From assembly GCA_031289065.1 (NCBI GenBank), contig JAITQI010000146.1, positions 1 to 12,645 of the forward strand: a stretch of DNA of 12,645 nt. Reading direction: 5' to 3'. The notes under the pieces are model-generated. The model was not told the DNA's origin. It worked only from the letters and a program-made list of their open reading frames with translations, and did not search any database. Origin of the DNA: Oscillospiraceae bacterium (GTDB lineage: Bacteria; Bacillota; Clostridia; Oscillospirales; UBA929). Both the position numbers and the translations under genes were made by a program. This document shows, piece after piece, positions 1 through 6,747 of this stretch (its first letter is position 1; each line of letters opens with the position of its first letter).

Positions 1-1
1 T

Positions 2-358
2 CACATCGACGCCATGCACGAGCTGCGCCAGGGCATCGGGTTGCGGGCCTACGCCCAGTCCGACCCGGTGGTGGAGTATAAGCGGGAAGGCTTCGAGATG
101 TTCGACGCCATGATCAACGCCATCCGGGAGGACACGGTTCGGTATGTCTACACCGCCCAGGTGCGCGGGAAAGAGCAGCCCCGCCGGGAGGCGGTGGCCA
201 AGGTCACCTCGGTGGGTCAGGACGACGGCTCGGACAAACGCCGCCCGGTGCGCAAGACCGCCGCCCAAAAGGTGGGCCGGAACGATCCCTGCCCCTGCGG
301 CAGCGGGAAGAAGTATAAGAAATGCTGCGGGTTCGAGCCGGGGACGACGAACAATTGA
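2..358 (+). CDS. secA: Protein translocase subunit SecA, C-terminal fragment (5' end outside window)
   Basis: SecA is the cytoplasmic ATPase motor that pushes preproteins through the SecYEG channel. The reading frame is open from base 2, so only the last 118 residues are present. They begin in the helical scaffold region ([19 protein letters not shown], then [18 protein letters not shown]), which is highly typical of SecA. A charged, variable linker follows. The tail is a SEC-C zinc-binding motif ([20 protein letters not shown]), with the CxC and CC cysteines that bind zinc and contact SecB or ribosomes in SecA proteins. The protein ends Asn-Asn-stop, and the TGA lies inside a heptad repeat array (354-378). 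Identity is very secure. The start and the ATPase domains cannot be seen here. Confidence 0.96.
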   Translation, partial: HIDAMHELRQGIGLRAYAQSDPVVEYKREGFEMFDAMINAIREDTVRYVYTAQVRGKEQPRREAVAKVTSVGQDDGSDKRRPVRKTAAQKVGRNDPCPCGSGKKYKKCCGFEPGTTNN

Positions 359-378
359 CGATTGACAATTGACAATTG
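354..378. repeat. Heptad tandem repeat array 1 (ATTGACR)
   Basis: The heptads attgacg (354-360), attgaca (361-367) and attgaca (368-374) are followed by a partial attg (375-378). The stop codon of secA (356-358) lies inside the first unit. The repeated TTGACA resembles a -35 box, but no suitable -10 lies about 17 bases downstream. The array fills most of the gap between secA and the flavodiiron gene. Confidence 0.85.
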
Positions 379-414
379 GGGCGCGGAGGTCCGCGAGAAG
401 GTGGGGGAGATTTT

Positions 415-1539
415 ATGGCTGTCGTTAAGCTCTGTGAGAATGTGTATTGGGTCGGGGCGAAGGATCCGGAGGTGCGGAATTTTCATGGGTATTTGGTGCC
501 GGAGGGGACGACGTATAACGCCTATTTGGTGATTGACGAGAAGATTTCCCTTATCGACACGGTGCGGGCGGCTTTTGCCGACGAGTTGCTGGATCGGGTG
601 GGGGAGATCATCGACCCGGCGCGGATCGATTATTTGATTTCCAACCATGTCGAGCCGGATCATTCAGGGGCTTTGCCCCGGTTGGTACAGGCCTGCCCCA
701 ACGCCAAGGTGGTCACTTCGCCCAACGGGCTGAAGGGGTTGCGGGCCTATTACGGGGACGCGCTGCCTTCGGAGCCGACCGTGGTCAAGACCGGGGAGAC
801 GCTGACCACCGGGCGGTATACGTTTGAATTCGTCCTCATGCCGATGGTGCACTGGCCGGACAGCATGAGCACCTATCTGCGGGCGGAGAAAATCCTTTTC
901 TCCAACGACGCCTTCGGGCAGCACATCTGCTCGGCGGAGCGGTTTGACGACCAATTGGGGCTTGAGCGCCTGTTGGAGCGGGCGGGGGATTATTACGCCA
1001 ACATCGTATTGCCCTTCGGCGCGCCGGTGAAGACGCTGGCCGGGGCGCTGGCCGGGCTGGACATCGCCCAAATCGCCCCCAGCCACGGGGTCATGCTCCG
1101 GGCCTATCTGCCCGAAATGCTGCAAAAATACACCGCCTGGGCGGGGGGAGAGACCGATCCCACCAAGGGCGTCATCGTCTACGACACCATGTGGGGGGCC
1201 ACCGCCGACATCGCCCGGGACATCGCCGCCGAATGGGCCGCCAAGGGCATCGAGGCGGACATCATCTCCCTGAAAGAGCACCATGTGTCCACCGCTATGG
1301 CCCGGCTGTTGGAAGCCCGGTACATCGCGGTGGGTTCGCCCACCCTCAACCGGCAGGTCATGCCCACCGTGGCGGCCTTCCTGTCCTACATGCGGGGGCT
1401 GGCCCCTCAGAAACGCGTGGGCCGGGCCTTTGGCGCGTATGGCTGGAGCGGGGAGAGCGTGGGGATCATCCAAGAGGTGCTGGGGGCGCTGAAGTGGGAG
1501 GTCGAGGCGCCGGTGAAGGTGCTGTGGCGGCGCGCTTGA
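415..1539 (+). CDS. fprA: FprA-family A-type flavodiiron protein
   Basis: Flavodiiron proteins are soluble enzymes that reduce O2 to water and/or NO to N2O in anaerobes, taking electrons from rubredoxin or F420H2-type donors. At 374 residues this is a standard core without a fused rubredoxin. The N-terminal metallo-beta-lactamase-like domain carries the di-iron ligands: H78-x-E80-x-D82-H83 (in HVEPDH), H146 (MVHWPD), D165 (SNDAFG) and H224 (PSHG). The C-terminal flavodoxin domain starts near residue 253, with the FMN phosphate loop at DTMWGATADIA (D257 onward). I chose the ATG at 415 because it follows a purine-rich ribosome site (gtgggggaga, 401-410). An upstream in-frame TTG at 376 lies in repeat DNA. 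The final codons are part of a perfect palindrome (1530-1559). All metal ligands are present, so activity is expected. The choice between O2 and NO as substrate cannot be read from sequence. Confidence 0.95.
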   Translation: MAVVKLCENVYWVGAKDPEVRNFHGYLVPEGTTYNAYLVIDEKISLIDTVRAAFADELLDRVGEIIDPARIDYLISNHVEPDHSGALPRLVQACPNAKVVTSPNGLKGLRAYYGDALPSEPTVVKTGETLTTGRYTFEFVLMPMVHWPDSMSTYLRAEKILFSNDAFGQHICSAERFDDQLGLERLLERAGDYYANIVLPFGAPVKTLAGALAGLDIAQIAPSHGVMLRAYLPEMLQKYTAWAGGETDPTKGVIVYDTMWGATADIARDIAAEWAAKGIEADIISLKEHHVSTAMARLLEARYIAVGSPTLNRQVMPTVAAFLSYMRGLAPQKRVGRAFGAYGWSGESVGIIQEVLGALKWEVEAPVKVLWRRA

Positions 1540-1559
1540 GAGCGCGCTCTCAAGCGCGC
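1530..1559. repeat. 30-nt perfect palindrome overlapping the fprA stop codon
   Basis: The sequence from 1530 to 1559 is its own reverse complement. As RNA it would form a 13-bp stem (gcgcgcttgagag with ctctcaagcgcgc) and a CGCG loop. The fprA TGA (1537-1539) sits in the left arm. No T-run follows, only the AT-rich heptads of array 2, so it is not a classical intrinsic terminator. It could still block 3' exonucleases or attenuate readthrough. Confidence 0.8.
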
Positions 1560-1580
1560 AATTAAGAATTAAGAATTAAA
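1560..1580. repeat. Heptad tandem repeat array 2 (AATTAAR)
   Basis: The units aattaag (1560-1566), aattaag (1567-1573) and aattaaa (1574-1580) directly abut the palindrome on the left. On the right they run into a dispersed 28-nt repeat, of which bases 1573-1580 are shared. The same heptad occurs at 3578-3596. Confidence 0.8.
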
Positions 1581-1625
1581 AATTGCGGAGCCGCTGCGCG
1601 GCGAATTTAATCATCGTGCGCAGCG
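1573..1625. repeat. Dispersed intergenic repeat, copy A, with hairpin
   Basis: Bases 1573-1600 are identical over 28 nt to 3616-3643 (core gcggagccgctgcgcg). In this copy the element continues into a hairpin: cgctgcgc (1592-1599) pairs perfectly with gcgcagcg (1618-1625) across an 18-nt loop. An AT-rich tail follows (1631-1680, containing atttttaagt and catttttaattc) and resembles the tail after copy B. This looks like a REP- or MITE-like intergenic element. No gene is seen between 1540 and 1702. Confidence 0.75.
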
Positions 1626-1702
1626 CGATACATCAATTTTTAAGTCTTCATTTTTAATTCACCAAAGTTCGCCGTTACTGAAAGGGGAGGTGCTCTCGGT
1701 TC

Positions 1703-2524
1703 ATGGATAATCGTCCCATTGGCGTATTTGATTCCGGGTTGGGGGGGCTGACCGCTGTGCGGGCGCTGGACGCCCTGTTGCCCTATGAGGATATTGTCTA
1801 TTTTGGGGACACGGCGCGGGTGCCCTATGGAACCCGGTCCCGGGAGATCATTCTGAAATATTTGCGGCAGGACGTGGCCTTTTTGGGCTCCTTTGGGGTC
1901 AAGCTGCTGGTGGTGGCCTGCGGAACGGCCAGCACGGCGGGGCTGTCGGCGTTGGACGGGGCTTACGAGTTTCCCCTTTTGGGGGTGGTGGAACCGGCTG
2001 TCCGAGCCGCCGCCGAGGCCTCCCGCAACCGGAAGGTGGGGCTGATCGCCACGCCGGCCGCCGTGGCGTCGGGGGCGTATGAAGCCGCCCTGAAGGCCCG
2101 GGCCCCCGACATTCAGGTGACGGCGGCGGCCTGTCCGCTGTTGGTGCCCCTGGTGGAAAACGGGCGGGCCCGGCGGGGGGACGTTGTGGCCGAGACGGTG
2201 TGCCGGGAATATTTGCGTCCGCTCCAGGACGCCGGGGTGGACACCCTCATTTTGGGGTGTACCCACTACCCGCTTTTGTCGGGCGTTTTCCGGGACATTA
2301 TGGGGGCGCACGTGCTCTTAATCGACGCCGGGGAGGCTGTGGCCCGGGCGGCGGCGGCCCATCTGCGGGAGAGCGCCGCCCTGTCGGCGGACACGGCCCG
2401 GGGCGTCCGCCGGTATTTTGTCAGCGACAGCCCCCCGGGGTTTGCCGCCACCGCCGCCCTGCTGCTGGGCCGTCCCCTGGACGGGCCGGTGGAAAAGGCG
2501 GACGTGGAATCGGAAAAAAGATGA
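1703..2524 (+). CDS. murI: Glutamate racemase
   Basis: MurI interconverts L- and D-glutamate in the cytoplasm without a cofactor, supplying D-Glu for peptidoglycan. The 273 residues match the usual family length. Motifs occur in the expected order: GVFDSGLGGLT with D10/S11, DTARVPYGTRS around residue 36, the first catalytic cysteine C73 in VVACGTAS, and the second catalytic cysteine C186 in LGCTHYPLL with H188 beside it. The residue after C73 is Gly, where the common motif has Asn (ACNTA). The ATG at 1703 follows a strong ribosome site (aaaggggaggtg, 1681-1692). The next gene starts 19 bases after the stop, so the two are probably co-transcribed. Aspartate racemase is a related alternative but fits the LGCTHYPLL and GVFDSG context less well. 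Confidence 0.93.
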   Translation: MDNRPIGVFDSGLGGLTAVRALDALLPYEDIVYFGDTARVPYGTRSREIILKYLRQDVAFLGSFGVKLLVVACGTASTAGLSALDGAYEFPLLGVVEPAVRAAAEASRNRKVGLIATPAAVASGAYEAALKARAPDIQVTAAACPLLVPLVENGRARRGDVVAETVCREYLRPLQDAGVDTLILGCTHYPLLSGVFRDIMGAHVLLIDAGEAVARAAAAHLRESAALSADTARGVRRYFVSDSPPGFAATAALLLGRPLDGPVEKADVESEKR

Positions 2525-2543
2525 TGTTGGGGGGAGGGACAGT

Positions 2544-2978
2544 GTGGATAAGCGGGCGGTGATTTCCATCAGCGGATGGCAGAGCGAGTCCCCGTTTGAA
2601 AGCCCCGAGGCGGTGGAGATCATCACGCCTGGGCGGTTTTCCCGGGAAGGCCGGGACTATTTGATCACCTACCGGGAGAGCGAGCGGACCGGTATGGGGG
2701 AGACCACCACCACCCTGCGGGTGGACGACCGGCGGGTGGTGCTGACCCGGGTGGGGGACGTGACCTCCCACATGATTTTTGAGCAGGGCCGCCGGCATCT
2801 GTCCTACTACGAAACCGGGGAAGGGCCGCTGACCGTTTCGGTCAACGCCAGCCGGGTGCGGGCCAGCCTCACCGACGAGGGCGGCCGGGTCGAAGTGGAC
2901 TACGCGGTGGACATCGACCAGGCTCTGGCGGGGGAGAATCGGATCAAGATTAACGTGGCGCTGACGAAGGGGAATTGA
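2544..2978 (+). CDS. DUF1934 family beta-barrel protein (YwiB-like)
   Basis: This is a 144-residue cytoplasmic protein of the DUF1934/YwiB group, small calycin-like beta-barrels of unknown biochemical role. Alternating polar and hydrophobic strands run through the length (RAVISISGWQ, RDYLITYRES, TTTTLRVDDRRVVLTRVG, HMIFEQGRRHLSYYETGEG, LTVSVNASRVRASL, GRVEVDYAVDID, NRIKINVALTK). The TGMGETTTTL and MIFEQGRRHLSYYET segments are characteristic of the family as I know it. There is no signal peptide. The start is the GTG at 2544, which lies 5 bases after ggggggaggga (2528-2538). An upstream extension to 2418 would overlap murI and lacks family-like sequence. The gene sits just behind murI. It ends Asn-stop, and a heptad array begins at the stop codon. 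Confidence 0.82.
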   Translation: MDKRAVISISGWQSESPFESPEAVEIITPGRFSREGRDYLITYRESERTGMGETTTTLRVDDRRVVLTRVGDVTSHMIFEQGRRHLSYYETGEGPLTVSVNASRVRASLTDEGGRVEVDYAVDIDQALAGENRIKINVALTKGN

Positions 2979-2997
2979 AGACAGAAGACAGAGGACG
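2977..2997. repeat. Heptad tandem repeat array 3 (GARGACR)
   Basis: The units gaagaca (2977-2983), gaagaca (2984-2990) and gaggacg (2991-2997) begin on the last two bases of the upstream TGA (2976-2978). The array fills most of the 35-base gap before the next gene. Confidence 0.75.
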
Positions 2998-3013
2998 GGA
3001 ACGGGGTTTTGGT

Positions 3014-3583
3014 ATGTCAACCAGTTTCGACCGGACGTTGGGTGAGTGCCGGGGGATTTTTGCGTCTAAGCTGATGGATTACGGGCCGACGTGGCTGGTG
3101 TTTCGGTGGGTGTCGCTGGTGGATCAGATTTTCATCAAGCTGACCCGGTTGCGCACGCTGGAGGAGACCGGCGGGGACAGGCTGGTGGAGGACACTCCGG
3201 GGGACGAGTACCGGGGGGTCATCAATTACTGCCTGGTGGGGCTGATGAAGTGGGAGGGACGGTTGCCCGCCGGGGCGGATGTGCTGGCCGGGCCGGAGGG
3301 GCTGGACGCCGTGCCCGCCGCCGACATTTTGGCCGCCTACGACCGGGCCGCCGCCCAGGCCAAGGCCCTGCTGGCGCGCAAAAACCACGACTACGGCGAA
3401 GCCTGGCGGAGCATGGCCCCCGCCTCGATCACCGATCAGATGCTCATCAAAACCCTGCGGCTGAAACACATGCTGGCCTCCGACCGGCAGCTGGCCGAAG
3501 CCAACAGCCTCCCCGCCCAGCTGATGGACATCTTGAATTATTGTTTGTTTGGTATTGAATTGACCCGGGGGCACTTCAATTAA
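3014..3583 (+). CDS. DUF1599-domain protein with internal duplication (MazG-like all-alpha fold)
   Basis: This is a predicted soluble protein of 189 residues, built from two copies of one helical unit. Unit 1 runs from about residue 19 (KLMDYGPTW, then SLVDQIFIKLTRLRTLEE, then YRGVINYCLVGLMKWE). Unit 2 runs from residue 123 (KNHDYGEAW, then SITDQMLIKTLRLKHML, then LMDILNYCLFGIELTR). The pattern KxxDYGxxW...S(x)xDQxxIKxxRL...INYCLxG is that of DUF1599, which I recall as nucleotide-modification-associated domain 1 and as resembling MazG-type NTP pyrophosphatases. No substrate can be named from sequence. The ATG at 3014 is chosen because the earlier in-frame TTG at 2975 lies in heptad DNA. The ribosome site is weak (purine-rich 2991-3006). 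The stop codon lies in heptad array 4. Family assignment is good and function is open. Confidence 0.8.
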   Translation: MSTSFDRTLGECRGIFASKLMDYGPTWLVFRWVSLVDQIFIKLTRLRTLEETGGDRLVEDTPGDEYRGVINYCLVGLMKWEGRLPAGADVLAGPEGLDAVPAADILAAYDRAAAQAKALLARKNHDYGEAWRSMAPASITDQMLIKTLRLKHMLASDRQLAEANSLPAQLMDILNYCLFGIELTRGHFN

Positions 3584-3596
3584 GAATTAAGAATTA
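3578..3596. repeat. Heptad tandem repeat array 4 (AATTAAG)
   Basis: The units aattaag (3578-3584) and aattaag (3585-3591) are followed by a partial aatta (3592-3596). The TAA stop of the upstream gene (3581-3583) is inside the first unit. The heptad is identical to that of array 2. Confidence 0.85.
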
Positions 3597-3615
3597 TACC
3601 CCTCGGGGCACAGGC

Positions 3616-3643
3616 GAATTAAAAATTGCGGAGCCGCTGCGCG
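3616..3643. repeat. Dispersed intergenic repeat, copy B
   Basis: These 28 nt are identical to 1573-1600. Here the block is separated from its aattaag heptads by about 20 nt containing cccctcgggg. It is followed by an AT-rich tail (3644-3690) similar in style to that of copy A, but without the hairpin's right arm. The whole gap 3584-3702 holds no gene. Confidence 0.75.
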
Positions 3644-3702
3644 ATTCTAAAATTTTTCATTTTTAACGTTTCATTTTTCATTAAAAAAACCGGGAGGTTT
3701 TT

Positions 3703-5769
3703 TTGTTGGGTAAGCTCAAGTTGTATTTTCGTATTGTGCCGGTGATTTTGATCCTGTTTTTGTTTTTGCTGGGGGCGACGGCGCGGCTGTACAACCTGCA
3801 AATCACCAACGGGGACGCCAATTTGCGGCAGACCGAGAAGCGGGTGGTTCGCACGGTGACGCTGTCGGCGGCCCGGGGGGAGCTGCTGGATCGGTACGGG
3901 CGGCCGCTGGTGGTCAACCGGCTGAGCTACGCTTTGCGCATCGACCGGGATCGGTTGCTCAGCGCCGAGGATCCCAACGGCGCGCTGGACAGGCTGACCC
4001 GGCTCATGAAGGCGCAGGGGGTGGCCTATGAGGACGGGTTCCCGGTGATCGGGCCGTACTACCACTACCGGTTTGACCTCGCCGCCCAGGACGAGACCCG
4101 GCTGGCCCGCTTTTTGGAAAAGGTCGGCTGGCCCGAGCTGTCGGCGGCGGCCTTCATGGAAAAACTGATCGAGCGGTTCGGTATCGATCCCGAATGGGAC
4201 GTCGAGACCAAGCTGCGGGTGGCCGGCGTCCGCTATGAGCTGGAGCTGCGCTATCTATTTAATAAGGAGGCCCCCTATTATTTCATCGCCCCCTACCAAT
4301 TCGCCGCCGACGTGGATATGGCCCTGATCGGCATTGTCCGGGAGCAGGATTTCCCCGGGGTGCTGGTGGACACCGTGCCCATCCGGGAATACCGCACGGC
4401 GGTGGCCGCCCATCTGCTGGGCCGGGTGGGGGCCATCCCCGAGGAACAGGCGGGGGACTATGAGGCCCTGGGCTACGCCGCCGACGAGACGGTGGGGCTG
4501 GACGGCATGGAGTACGGGCTGGAAAAATGGCTGCGGGGCCAGGACGGCCAGCGGGTGGAGGAGACGACCAAGGGGGGCAAGGTGACCAACATCGTCAGTT
4601 CCGTCGCCCCCGCCCCGGGGCAAAACTGTCTGCTGACCATCGACATCCGCCTCCAGGAACGGGTGGAGCGGGCGCTGTCCTCCGGGGTGCAGGCGCTGTA
4701 CGACCGGGGGGTGGGCGAGCGATTGCCCGAGGAACATCTGGCGGGGGGCGGCGCGACGGTGCTCATGAGCGTCAAGACGGGGGAAATCCTGGCCATGGCG
4801 TCCTATCCCACCTTCGACCTGGCCCGGTTCCAGGAGGACTTCGCCCTGCTGGTGGCCGACCCCATGTCCCCCATGCTCAACCGGGCCATCGCCGGCGTCT
4901 ATGAGCCGGGGTCCACCTATAAAATGACCACCGCACTGGCCGCCCTGGAGTCGGGCACCATCACCCCGCAAAGCACGGTCTACGACACGGGTACCTACAT
5001 GTATTACGCCCCCAGCTACACCCCCCGCTGCACAGGGGTTCACGGCTCGGTCAACCTGGCCCGGGCCATTCAGGTGTCCTGCAACTACTTCTTTTACGAC
5101 GTGGGGCGCCGCACCGGCATCGAGGCCATCGACGAATACGCCCGCAAGCTGGGGTTCGGGGCGATCACCGGCATTGAGCTGCCCGGCGAGCGGCCGGGGA
5201 TCCTGGCCGGGCCGGAAGCCCGGAAGGAGCGGGGGGAGGTCTGGAACGGCGGCGACGTGCTCCAGGCGGCCATCGGCCAGTCGGACAACCTGTTCACCCC
5301 GCTTCAGATGTGCGGCTATGTGGCCACGTTGGCCAACGGCGGCGTCCGCCTCCGGCCCCATCTGCTGAGCACGGTCAAGTCCTACGATTACAGCCAGACC
5401 ATCTACGACGAACAGGTGGAGGTGGTGGGCACCATGGACCTCAAGGCGGACACCCTGGACACCATCCTGTCGGGGATGCGCCGGGTGGCCCAGCCGGGGG
5501 GTACGGCGGCGTCGGTGTTCGCCAGCTACCCCATTCCGGTGGGGGCCAAGACCGGTTCGGCCCAAAAAGCCGCCGACGGCCGCCCGGCCAACGGCGTGTT
5601 TGTGGCCTTCGCGCCCTTTGACGACCCCGAGGTGGCGGTGGCGGTCGTGGTGGAACGGGGCGGCGCGGGCGCCCGGGTGGCGCCTATCGCCAAGGAAATC
5701 TTCGACGCCTACTTCGAGGGCGCCGCCAACATGAGCGGCCTGCCGGGGGAGAACCAGTTGCAGGGGTAG
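3703..5769 (+). CDS. mrdA: Class B penicillin-binding protein, PBP2/MrdA type
   Basis: This is a 688-residue D,D-transpeptidase that cross-links peptidoglycan outside the membrane. A short basic N-terminus leads into one membrane segment (about residues 9-27, RIVPVILILFLFLLGATA). The dimerisation domain follows, with R58-G-x-x-x-D63-R-x-G. The transpeptidase motifs are all present: SxxK at S404-T-Y-K407, SxN at S459-C-N461 and KTG(S) at K616-T-G-S619. There are no PASTA domains, unlike SpoVD-type proteins. Together with the gene context this points to the elongation-type PBP2. It starts at TTG 3703, or TTG 3706 just after it. Both follow gggagg (3692-3697), at distances of 5 and 8 bases. MinD and MgsA lie downstream, as in the clostridial mre/min cluster, but a rodA neighbour is missing. 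A sporulation-specific class B PBP is the main alternative. Confidence 0.9.
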   Translation: MLGKLKLYFRIVPVILILFLFLLGATARLYNLQITNGDANLRQTEKRVVRTVTLSAARGELLDRYGRPLVVNRLSYALRIDRDRLLSAEDPNGALDRLTRLMKAQGVAYEDGFPVIGPYYHYRFDLAAQDETRLARFLEKVGWPELSAAAFMEKLIERFGIDPEWDVETKLRVAGVRYELELRYLFNKEAPYYFIAPYQFAADVDMALIGIVREQDFPGVLVDTVPIREYRTAVAAHLLGRVGAIPEEQAGDYEALGYAADETVGLDGMEYGLEKWLRGQDGQRVEETTKGGKVTNIVSSVAPAPGQNCLLTIDIRLQERVERALSSGVQALYDRGVGERLPEEHLAGGGATVLMSVKTGEILAMASYPTFDLARFQEDFALLVADPMSPMLNRAIAGVYEPGSTYKMTTALAALESGTITPQSTVYDTGTYMYYAPSYTPRCTGVHGSVNLARAIQVSCNYFFYDVGRRTGIEAIDEYARKLGFGAITGIELPGERPGILAGPEARKERGEVWNGGDVLQAAIGQSDNLFTPLQMCGYVATLANGGVRLRPHLLSTVKSYDYSQTIYDEQVEVVGTMDLKADTLDTILSGMRRVAQPGGTAASVFASYPIPVGAKTGSAQKAADGRPANGVFVAFAPFDDPEVAVAVVVERGGAGARVAPIAKEIFDAYFEGAANMSGLPGENQLQG

Positions 5770-5786
5770 GTTTGTTGTGGTATAAT
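5758..5786 (+). promoter_or_regulatory. Predicted sigma-A promoter with extended -10 for minD-mgsA
   Basis: A perfect TATAAT (5781-5786) is preceded by TGG (5778-5780), which makes an extended -10 element. A weak -35 (ttgcag, 5758-5763) lies at the ideal 17-bp spacing. It overlaps the last codons of the upstream PBP gene. The predicted leader before the MinD start is about 160 nt and contains heptad array 5 and the 11-bp repeats. Confidence 0.6.
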
Positions 5787-5804
5787 CGTTGGTGGGGAAC
5801 GGTG

Positions 5805-5842
5805 TACAATTGACGATTGACGATTGATAATTGACAATTGTA
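5805..5842. repeat. Heptad tandem repeat array 5 bounded by an 8-bp inverted repeat
   Basis: The units attgacg (5809-5815), attgacg (5816-5822), attgata (5823-5829) and attgaca (5830-5836) end in a partial attg (5837-5840). The array is flanked by tacaattg (5805-5812) and its exact complement caattgta (5835-5842). It is the longest heptad array in the window and lies in the predicted minD leader. Confidence 0.8.
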
Positions 5843-5887
5843 GGGGTTTTTGGGGGCTTTTTGTGGTCGCTGGGGTGTTGGGCCTAT

Positions 5888-5932
5888 CTGTTTCCCACCT
5901 GTTTCCTACCCCTTTTTGGTAAAATCCTACCC
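5888..5932. repeat. 11-bp tandem repeats upstream of minD
   Basis: Two adjacent 11-mers, ctgtttcccac (5888-5898) and ctgtttcctac (5899-5909), differ by one base. A partial copy, tcctaccc, recurs at 5904-5911 and 5925-5932, 21 bp apart. On the complementary strand the units read GTGGGAAACAG and GTAGGAAACAG. The helical-turn spacing suggests protein binding. Any match to a known regulator is speculative. Confidence 0.5.
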
Positions 5933-5954
5933 TCTTATATCGGAGGTGTCTGTT

Positions 5955-6716
5955 GTGGGCAAATCCTTTCTGGTCACATCCGGAAAAGGCGGTACCGGCA
6001 AGACCACGGTGGCGGCCGGGCTGTCGGTCTGTCTGGCGGCGCTGGGGCGTCAGGTGGTCTGCGTGGACGCCGACGTGGGTCTGCGCAACCTCGACCTGGT
6101 GCTGGGCCTGACCGATCACACCGCGTTGGACTTCCAGGATGTGCTGACCGGGACGGCCAGCCTGCGGGAGGCCCTGTGTCCCCATCCTCTTGTGCCGGGG
6201 CTGTTTTTTCTGCCCGCCCCGGTGACTGTCCGAGGGGGGCGGCTGGAACAGGCGGCGTTTAACGAGATGATCCATGTGTTGCAGGACGTCTGCGACTATT
6301 GCTTTGTGGACTGCGCGGCGGGGCTGAGCGCCGGGTTTTCCCTGGTGGCCGCCTCCTGCGATCACGCGCTGGTGATCAGCGCCCTGGAGCTGCCCGCCCT
6401 GCGGGACGCCGCCCGCACCATCGAGGCGTTGGAGCGGCACCGCAGCCCCAAAACCTGGCTGGTGGTCAACCGCCTGCGCCCCAAAACCGTGGATCGCCCG
6501 GGGGGCATCAACGTGGACGACGCGATGGACTTGGTGGGGCTGCCCCTGCTGGGGCTCATCCCCGAGGACGTGGCCGTGATGGACGCCGTGGCCCAGGGGC
6601 TGCCCCTGCCCCTGCTGGGGCGCACCGGCGCGGGCCAAGCGATGCACGACATGGCCCTCCGCCTGGAAGGGCACGCCGCCCCCGTCAAACCGAGACGGAT
6701 ACAGGCGACTTACTGA
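5955..6716 (+). CDS. minD: MinD-type ParA/MinD ATPase
   Basis: MinD is a deviant-Walker ATPase that dimerises on the membrane and recruits MinC to stop septum formation at the poles. This 253-residue protein carries the deviant Walker A motif [10 protein letters not shown] (signature K11, catalytic K16), the switch segment [16 protein letters not shown] (D38, D40, D47) and the Walker B-like VDCAAG (D119, where most MinDs have DCPAG or DSPAG). RNLD and the late [17 protein letters not shown] region are specific to MinD rather than ParA. The start is the GTG at 5955, 6 bases after ggaggtg (5942-5948). The C-terminus ([15 protein letters not shown]) does not show the amphipathic membrane-targeting helix usual in MinD. 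No minC or minE is adjacent. It is probably co-transcribed with the next gene (31-base gap). Confidence 0.88.
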   Translation: MGKSFLVTSGKGGTGKTTVAAGLSVCLAALGRQVVCVDADVGLRNLDLVLGLTDHTALDFQDVLTGTASLREALCPHPLVPGLFFLPAPVTVRGGRLEQAAFNEMIHVLQDVCDYCFVDCAAGLSAGFSLVAASCDHALVISALELPALRDAARTIEALERHRSPKTWLVVNRLRPKTVDRPGGINVDDAMDLVGLPLLGLIPEDVAVMDAVAQGLPLPLLGRTGAGQAMHDMALRLEGHAAPVKPRRIQATY

Positions 6717-6747
6717 ACACACACTCTTTTCGCTGGAGGTTCCGCCC

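Noticed and set aside
354..378. TTGACA units as promoter -35 boxes
   Set aside because: No -10-like hexamer lies 16-18 bases downstream here, nor in the similar array at 5809-5840. The 7-base periodicity explains the repeats better.
376..414. TTG at 376 as the start of the flavodiiron protein
   Set aside because: It lies inside the heptad repeat and lacks a ribosome site. The ATG at 415 has one, and family homology begins just after it.
354..3596. Heptad arrays as a CRISPR remnant
   Set aside because: The units are 7 bases with no spacers, and no cas gene is present.
4255..5565. 436-codon open frame on the minus strand
   Set aside because: It is a shadow of the PBP gene, which has all transpeptidase motifs in frame on the + strand.
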